DNA from: Anoxybacillus tengchongensis
Lineage (GTDB): Bacteria > Bacillota > Bacilli > Bacillales > Anoxybacillaceae
Reading direction: 5' to 3'
Assembly: GCF_014201585.1 (NCBI RefSeq)
Contig: NZ_JACHES010000005.1
Span: 148,673 to 212,672 of the forward strand
DNA length: 64,000 nucleotides
Shown: in pieces, positions 59,165 through 64,000 of the stretch
Position numbering within the stretch: position 1 is the first letter of the stretch
Layout of the letters: every line of letters begins with the position of its first letter
Translations under genes and position numbers: made by a program
Notes under the pieces: model-generated
Database searches by the model: none
What the model was told of the DNA's origin: nothing
Seen by the model: only the letters and a program-made list of their open reading frames with translations

Positions 59165-60961
59165 ATGGCAAAAACGTTGCCGACACGTAAAGACGTTCCG
59201 GTAGAGTATACGTGGCGTCTTGAAGATATTTTCGCGACAGATGAACATTGGGAACAAGAATTTCAAGCAATTCACGCACTTCTTCCGAAATTTTCGGAGT
59301 ATAAAGGAAGATTAGGGGAAAGCGCACAAACGTTATACGAAGCGTTGCAATATCGCGACCATGTGTTGTTGCGACTAGGGAAATTATATGCGTATGCGCA
59401 TATGCGCCATGATGAAGATACAGCGAATGCATTTTATCAAGCGCTTGAAACGAGAGCGGAAAGTTTATATGCTGAAGCTGGTCAAGTGATGGCGTTTATC
59501 GTGCCAGAAATTTTAGCGCTTGATGAACAAGTGTTGCGCTCCTTCTTACAACAATACGAACCGCTTCGTCTGTATGAGCACGAATTAGATGAAATGAACC
59601 GCCAACGCCCGCACGTATTATCGGAAAAAGAAGAAGCATTGCTTGCGCAAGCGGCGGAAGTGATGAATGCATCAAGCAATACGTTTGGGGCGTTAAATAA
59701 TGCCGATTTACGTTTTCCGACGATTACAGATGAAAACGGAGAAGAAGTGGAAGTGACGCACGGCCGTTACATTCGTTTTCTTGAAAGCGAAGATCGTCGT
59801 GTTCGTCGCGATGCGTTTAAAGCGGTATACGATACATATCGCAAATATGAAAACACGTTCGCAAGCACGTTAAGTGGAGCGGTGAAGCGCAATACTTTTT
59901 TTGCGCGCGTTCGCAATTATCGCTCAGCGCGCGAGGCCGCATTAAGTAAAAATCAAATTCCTGAAGCGGTGTACGACAATTTAATTGAAACGATTCATCG
60001 TTATTTGCCGCTTTTGCATCGTTACGTTCAATTGCGCAAGCGCGTGTTAGGGCTAGATGAGTTGCATATGTACGATTTGTATACACCGCTTGTGAAACAA
60101 GCCGATATGAAAGTGACGTATGAAGAAGCGAAAGACATATTGTTAAAAGGGCTTACGCCACTAGGTGATGAATATATTGCGATTGTCAAAGAAGGATTTG
60201 ATCATCGTTGGGTCGATGTGCAAGAAACGCGCGGCAAACGAAGCGGAGCGTATTCGTCTGGTTCGTATGGAACGAATCCATACATTTTAATGAACTGGCA
60301 AGATAATGTGAACAACCTATTTACGCTTGCGCATGAGTTTGGTCATTCCGTGCATAGTTATTATACGCGCAAATATCAACCGTATCCGTACGGAAACTAC
60401 TCGATTTTCGTCGCTGAAGTTGCATCGACGTGCAACGAGGCGCTATTGAACGATTATTTATTACAAACGATCGATGATGAGAAAAAGCGGTTATATTTAT
60501 TAAACCATTATTTAGAAACATTCCGTGGCACTGTGTTTCGTCAAACGATGTTTGCGGAGTTTGAACATATGATTCACGAGATGGTGCAAAACGGTGAGGC
60601 GCTGACGGCGCAAGTATTGACGGAAAAATATTATGAGCTAAACAAAACATATTTCGGCGATGGCATTGTCATCGATGAGGAAATCGGTTTAGAATGGGCG
60701 CGCATTCCGCATTTTTATTACAACTATTATGTGTATCAATATGCGACAGGATTTAGCGCAGCGACCGCATTAAGCAAACAAATTTTAGAAGAAGGTACAC
60801 CAGCGGTCGAGCGTTACATTGAGTTTTTAAAAGCAGGAAGCTCCGATTATCCGATTGAAGTGTTGAAAAAAGCAGGGGTTGACATGACATCTCCAGAGCC
60901 GATTGAACAGGCGTGTCAAGTGTTTGAACAAAAATTACAACAACTCGAGCAACTATTGTAA
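59165..60961 (+). CDS. pepF: Oligoendopeptidase F (M3 family)
   Basis: 598 aa. Zinc motif HEFGH at about residues 390-394 (LAHEFGHSVHSY), with the third-ligand region AEVASTCNEALL ~26 residues on. It cleaves short peptides in the cytoplasm, a natural partner to the Opp importer 5-10 kb upstream. ATG 59165 behind gaggtgatg; in-frame ATGs at 59156 and 59159 lie in the RBS. Confidence 0.95.
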   Translation: MAKTLPTRKDVPVEYTWRLEDIFATDEHWEQEFQAIHALLPKFSEYKGRLGESAQTLYEALQYRDHVLLRLGKLYAYAHMRHDEDTANAFYQALETRAESLYAEAGQVMAFIVPEILALDEQVLRSFLQQYEPLRLYEHELDEMNRQRPHVLSEKEEALLAQAAEVMNASSNTFGALNNADLRFPTITDENGEEVEVTHGRYIRFLESEDRRVRRDAFKAVYDTYRKYENTFASTLSGAVKRNTFFARVRNYRSAREAALSKNQIPEAVYDNLIETIHRYLPLLHRYVQLRKRVLGLDELHMYDLYTPLVKQADMKVTYEEAKDILLKGLTPLGDEYIAIVKEGFDHRWVDVQETRGKRSGAYSSGSYGTNPYILMNWQDNVNNLFTLAHEFGHSVHSYYTRKYQPYPYGNYSIFVAEVASTCNEALLNDYLLQTIDDEKKRLYLLNHYLETFRGTVFRQTMFAEFEHMIHEMVQNGEALTAQVLTEKYYELNKTYFGDGIVIDEEIGLEWARIPHFYYNYYVYQYATGFSAATALSKQILEEGTPAVERYIEFLKAGSSDYPIEVLKKAGVDMTSPEPIEQACQVFEQKLQQLEQLL

Positions 60962-60986
60962 AAGGCGACCGTGCGTCGCCTTTTTT
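60960..60986 (+). terminator. Terminator of pepF
   Basis: 10-bp stem aaaaggcgac/gtcgcctttt, loop CGTGC, T6 tail. The last base is shared with the stop codon of the convergent 54-aa gene. Confidence 0.85.
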
Positions 60987-61150
60987 CAATGAAATCCGCG
61001 AAAGCGATGGCGGTTGTTCAAATAAGTGAAGAAGGAAAAGAAAGAAAGAAATAAAAACGGAATAGATATGAATAATGGAAATAAGCGCATTAATGCGAAA
61101 AAGTGAATGATAAGTGCGACAATAATCCAAATGATATGTGCGACAAACAT
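60986..61150 (-). CDS. Small hydrophobic 54-aa membrane protein
   Basis: ATG 61150 with AAGGGGGGAT on the - strand; TGA at 60986-60988. The product is nearly all hydrophobic in its first 42 residues (two helices: HIIWIIVALIIHFFAL, and PLFISIPFLFLSFFSFF) and ends with a basic tail (NNRHRFRGFH). It fills the pepF-yjbH gap. I do not recognise it. The strong RBS and clean fit between pepF and the promoter region support a real gene. Confidence 0.65.
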   Translation of the reverse strand: MFVAHIIWIIVALIIHFFALMRLFPLFISIPFLFLSFFSFFTYLNNRHRFRGFH

Positions 61151-61353
61151 CGAATCCCCCCTTATTTATTCATAGTAAGCAAGAAAGAAAATAATTATGA
61201 CAAATGTGTGAACAAGTAAACAAAACACTTGTCAAGACATGAAGGGATTTGTTAATATATAAACGTGAAGTGAATCACAATCAAACAAACTTATACCCCT
61301 TTGTTTGACCGTGAAAAATTTCTCCCATCCCCTTTGTTGTCTTTATGACAAAG

Positions 61354-61385
61354 AAAAAGGACTCGGCATCCCCCGAGTCCTTTTT
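61354..61385 (-). terminator. Terminator of yjbIH
   Basis: 13-bp stem aaaaaggactcgg/ccgagtccttttt with a 6-base loop, T-rich on the - strand side. The bases 61151-61353 upstream contain no other gene that I can support. Confidence 0.85.
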
Positions 61386-61387
61386 CT

Positions 61388-62200
61388 TTATCCGATCCAG
61401 CGCCAAAATGAGCCGATTTTCTCCACTTTTTGTTTTAGACGCAATTTTTTTAATTCACATTCAGCTTTGCTGTGCGGGATGTTGTACACCATCGCAATAT
61501 CATCGGTTGTAACGAATTGAGCGTGATGTAAAAACTGTTCAATTGGTGGAAGCGGAGATGGTTGAGGATGAAACCCGAGCATTTCATGGATTAAGTCGAC
61601 ATACACGTCGTACGGATAACAGCCTGAGATTTTAATGCCTTCATCTTCAATATTTTCGTTGAAAAAGACGAGCGTCGGAACTTCACGAACGTCCATTTCC
61701 GCACGAATTTTTAAGTCGCATTGAAGCGCCTTGACTGCACTTGGTGAAGATAAGTCATTTATAAATTCTTGCACATCTAAACCAGCAGCAATAGCGCATT
61801 GAATGAGCGTGTCTGTCTCTGTAATCGTTTTGCCTTGAATAAATACAATTTCTTGTAGTTGACGTAAAAAGCGAATGCTTGCTTGTCGCCCTTGCAATTC
61901 CGCTGCTTTCACAGCGAGCGATGCAACATATGGAATCGGTAGCGGTGTTTCAAGAAACACCCGGTCTTCACAAGCAATGCCGATGCGCGATGCATGTCGA
62001 TCAATTCGTTTGTAATTTACGCCATTGAGTCGATCGAGTTGGCCGGTTAAGACGTGACGTAACGTAAAATATTGTCCGTATTCGATCCATAACTTTTTTA
62101 ACACAGGCTCAAGCGCCCAGCAGTCTGGGCAGAGAGGATCGACAAATAAATAAATTTCTAGTTGTTTTGTCGTTCCTTCTTGCTTACCATTCACCTTCAT
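61388..62200 (-). CDS. yjbH: YjbH (SpxH), ClpXP adaptor for Spx
   Basis: 270 aa, DsbA-like thioredoxin fold: EIYLFVDPLCPDCWALEPVL carries CPDC, then a helical insertion and a C-terminal winged-helix-like tail (VTTDDIAMVYNIPHSKAECE). It delivers Spx to ClpXP, and the Spx gene is 6 kb away. The His/Cys-rich N-terminus seen in B. subtilis is reduced; only the CPDC pair is present near the start. ATG 62200 behind GAAAGGAG, 17 bases inside yjbI. Confidence 0.92.
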   Translation of the reverse strand: MKVNGKQEGTTKQLEIYLFVDPLCPDCWALEPVLKKLWIEYGQYFTLRHVLTGQLDRLNGVNYKRIDRHASRIGIACEDRVFLETPLPIPYVASLAVKAAELQGRQASIRFLRQLQEIVFIQGKTITETDTLIQCAIAAGLDVQEFINDLSSPSAVKALQCDLKIRAEMDVREVPTLVFFNENIEDEGIKISGCYPYDVYVDLIHEMLGFHPQPSPLPPIEQFLHHAQFVTTDDIAMVYNIPHSKAECELKKLRLKQKVEKIGSFWRWIG

Positions 62201-62588
62201 GCTCCTTTCGCTCGTCCTCTGGTGTATTAATCATATGTTGAGCAGTTAAAATGAGCCGTTGATACAATTCATCACGAACAGGCCCGTTTAGTCCGATTTC
62301 ATCCATCGCCTCATGCATACAGGCAAGCCATGCTTTTGCGCGCGTTGGCGTAATCGGAAAAGGCAAATGGCGCGCACGCAACATCGGATGTCCGTGTTCA
62401 GCTGTATAAAGCGGTGGTCCGCCTAAATATTGCGTTAAAAATTGCTTTTGTTTTCGCGCCGTCTCTGTTAAATCTTTTGGGAAAATAGGCGACAAGTCGG
62501 GATGTTTCGCTACCCGTTCATAAAATGCATCGACGAGCTTGGCGATAACTTGTTCGCCTCCAATCGCTTCATAAGGGGATTGAAACAT
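62184..62588 (-). CDS. yjbI: Truncated hemoglobin, group II (YjbI)
   Basis: 134 aa, 2-on-2 globin: YEAIGGEQVIAKLVDAFYERV, then QYLGGPPLYTAEHGHPMLRARH (proximal His region) and WLACMHEAMDEIG (Trp at the G8 position). It binds heme and oxygen or handles nitrosative/peroxide stress. Overlaps yjbH by 17 bases, so the two are translated together. ATG 62588 follows AAAGGAG. Confidence 0.94.
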   Translation of the reverse strand: MFQSPYEAIGGEQVIAKLVDAFYERVAKHPDLSPIFPKDLTETARKQKQFLTQYLGGPPLYTAEHGHPMLRARHLPFPITPTRAKAWLACMHEAMDEIGLNGPVRDELYQRLILTAQHMINTPEDERKEHEGEW

Positions 62589-62619
62589 ATGAAAAACTCC
62601 TTTGCCGAAATATATCAAT

Positions 62620-62648
62620 ATTGTAACAATGACTTTGTTTCATCTCAA
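62620..62648 (-). promoter_or_regulatory. Promoter of yjbIH
   Basis: On the - strand TTGAGA, 17 bases, TACAAT. The -35 box includes the yjbJ stop codon. Confidence 0.7.
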
Positions 62649-63262
62649 ACGATGTGACTTGTGGAATAGTACGTTTGCATCACTTTTTTTACATAGTTCA
62701 TCGTTTCACGAAACGGTGGAATGCCTCCATGTTTTTCGACATTGCCTGGTCCTGCGTTATATGCGGCAAGCGCCAGCGCGATATTGCCGTCATACCGATC
62801 GAGAAGTTGACGTAAATATTTCGTCCCACCTTCAATGTTTTGTTGTGGATCGAAGGCGTCTTTTACCCCTAACATGCGCGCCGTGCTCGGCATTAACTGC
62901 ATAAGTCCCATCGCGCCAACACGACTTTTTGCTTGCGGATTAAAATTCGACTCATGACGAATGACCGCATAAATCAGTTTCGGATCGACATCATATTTGG
63001 TAGCGGCTTCGTCAATCCATTGATGAATGGTATGTTTTTGAAAAGGTGCGTTCGTTTCATTTGTTTTATATGTTGGCGCGTTCGTTTCGTCGCTTGTCAT
63101 TATTGGAAGTGACGGACGTATCGTTTCTGTCCCTTCATTTGTTTCGGGTGCTAACAACTCGCGAAAAAGATCGTGAAACGAGGTTGTCGTTCCTTCTTTT
63201 TTTCCTTGCAAATGTTGCAACGCTTGTAGCTCTAAAAGCAATTTGATTTGTTGCACGTTCAT
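62645..63262 (-). CDS. yjbJ: Lytic transglycosylase-like protein (YjbJ)
   Basis: 205 aa. The SLT domain occupies ~80-200: YAVIRHESNFNP with catalytic Glu104, GAMGLMQLMPSTA, and ALAAYNAGPGNVEKHGG. It cleaves peptidoglycan. The first 75 residues form a polar linker with ETNAP twice; there is no obvious signal peptide, as I recall for B. subtilis YjbJ. Its ATG overlaps the yjbK stop by four bases. Confidence 0.9.
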   Translation of the reverse strand: MNVQQIKLLLELQALQHLQGKKEGTTTSFHDLFRELLAPETNEGTETIRPSLPIMTSDETNAPTYKTNETNAPFQKHTIHQWIDEAATKYDVDPKLIYAVIRHESNFNPQAKSRVGAMGLMQLMPSTARMLGVKDAFDPQQNIEGGTKYLRQLLDRYDGNIALALAAYNAGPGNVEKHGGIPPFRETMNYVKKVMQTYYSTSHIV

Positions 63263-63849
63263 GACGATCGCTCCGTTTCGTATTTAGCTTCGTAAAATCG
63301 TTCAATTTTATTTTTCGTTTGTCGCTTTGGAATATGAAACGACTGTAACAGCGCTGAAAACGCCTTTTCTCCTTCGGTTCGCTCGCTCGCTTCGTATTCG
63401 ATTTCGTAGTCAGCCACGTTCATATATTCGCTAAGGTCAAAGACGAGCGTGCCGTTTTTATAAGGTCGTTCGACGCGGCGAGTCGTTAGCGCTCCAAAGC
63501 AAACGATCGCTGTCGGGTCAATATGAAGCGACTGCAATATGTTTGCGATGTCGCCTTCAAGTGACTTTGCGCCCGAAATAAGTGCTGTCGCTGTTTCGTT
63601 CGTTAACGGTTCATGCGTTTCTAACAGCCCGTCTTCATATGGTCGTTTTAATGTTAATGTATATGTGCCGTTTTTTAAACGAATGCGTAATGCGCTTTTT
63701 TGTTGTTTCAATTGAAAGTCAGGGGTGTCAAAATAATAATTTTGTTGCACGTTCCATTCATCATCACGCACTGCAAACGCATGTGTAAACCGAGAAAATT
63801 CTTCAGCCGTTAACATATTTTTAAATTCAATTTCAAGTTCGTGTCTCAT
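63259..63849 (-). CDS. yjbK: CYTH-domain phosphatase-like protein (YjbK)
   Basis: 196 aa. EIEFK at residues 6-10 is the ExExK signature of the CYTH (triphosphate tunnel) fold; further Lys/Arg/Glu pairs (ALRIRLKNG, TLTLKRP, VFDLSEY, DYEIEYEA) supply the tunnel. Related enzymes hydrolyse triphosphates or inorganic polyphosphate. It is first in yjbK-yjbJ. ATG 63849 follows AAGGAGAAG. Confidence 0.92.
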   Translation of the reverse strand: MRHELEIEFKNMLTAEEFSRFTHAFAVRDDEWNVQQNYYFDTPDFQLKQQKSALRIRLKNGTYTLTLKRPYEDGLLETHEPLTNETATALISGAKSLEGDIANILQSLHIDPTAIVCFGALTTRRVERPYKNGTLVFDLSEYMNVADYEIEYEASERTEGEKAFSALLQSFHIPKRQTKNKIERFYEAKYETERSS

Positions 63850-63937
63850 CTTTTCTTCTCCTTACGTCATTCTACTTTTTATTATCAACATGTACGCAAA
63901 AAAGTGGTATGAGTAAAATGTTTGTGGGAGAAAAAAA

Positions 63938-63973
63938 GACAGGTTCCTGATTTGGTATAATCAGGAACCTGTC
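63938..63973 (-). terminator. Terminator of a gene beyond the right edge
   Basis: 14-bp perfect stem gacaggttcctgat/atcaggaacctgtc with loop TTGGTATA. On the - strand seven T follow, so it ends a - strand gene that enters from outside. No coding sequence is seen in 63850-64000. Confidence 0.8.
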
Positions 63974-64000
63974 CGATATGTAAGCAAAATAGATGAAAAA

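Noticed and set aside
60753..61130. 125-aa ORF on the - strand across the pepF end
   Set aside because: It runs through the pepF terminator and coding region; the 54-aa ORF in another frame has the RBS.

Overview
The window is a gene-dense stretch of core chromosome from a thermophilic Bacillaceae bacterium, most likely Anoxybacillus or a close Geobacillus relative. This is inferred from protein resemblance and from gene order, which follows Bacillus subtilis over long runs (yitS-yitT-yitU-yitV; argCJBD-carAB-argF; yjzC-yjzD-med-fabH-fabF-yjaZ-yjbA-trpS-opp-spx-mecA-coiA-pepF-yjbH-yjbI-yjbJ-yjbK). It also carries genes that B. subtilis lacks here: an anaerobic cobalamin operon, a B12-dependent metH, and clpB. 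I see no rRNA, tRNA, CRISPR array, prophage or insertion sequence.

Layout. 1-13.9 kb: cobalamin (B12) operon on the + strand, with fused enzymes CbiH60 and CbiET and genes often overlapping by a few bases. 13.9-19.4 kb: convergent methionine operon yitJ-metH on the - strand, behind a SAM-I riboswitch and sharing a terminator with the B12 operon. 19.4-22.7 kb: yajQ, then a nutrient-binding lipoprotein plus chemoreceptor pair with a sigma-D type promoter. 22.7-28.2 kb: DegV, YitT, small proteins, YitU, YitV, a YwiC-like membrane protein and Fnr; an FNR-type site lies at -41.5 of the YwiC-like promoter. 28.4-37.7 kb: complete arginine operon from argC to argF with its own carbamoyl-phosphate synthetase. 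37.8-46.3 kb: yjzC, clpB with a CtsR operator, an inverted-repeat element, yjzD, a degenerate hydrolase, med, fabHF with a FapR operator, and a metallopeptidase-like gene. 46.3-54.5 kb: yjbA, trpS behind a Trp T-box, and the oppABCDF oligopeptide importer. 54.6-63.9 kb: stress and competence genes spx, cls, mecA, coiA, pepF, yjbH, yjbI, yjbJ and yjbK.

How it works together. B12 made by the first operon would feed MetH, while YitJ can reduce methylene-THF to supply its methyl donor. ClpB, MecA, YjbH and Spx form a proteostasis and thiol-stress neighbourhood. Med, MecA and CoiA touch competence. Opp and PepF import and hydrolyse peptides.

Regulatory DNA is the most interesting layer: SAM riboswitch, T-box, CtsR, FapR, FNR and ARG boxes, and sigma-D and ECF-type promoters can be read directly. 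Many terminators contain the stop codons of the genes they end. I did not find a wholly new system. The best second-look items are the FNR-positioned ywiC-like promoter, the sigma-D lipoprotein/chemoreceptor pair, the inverted-repeat element near 40.8 kb, the oppA leader and the hydrolase homologue without a nucleophile.
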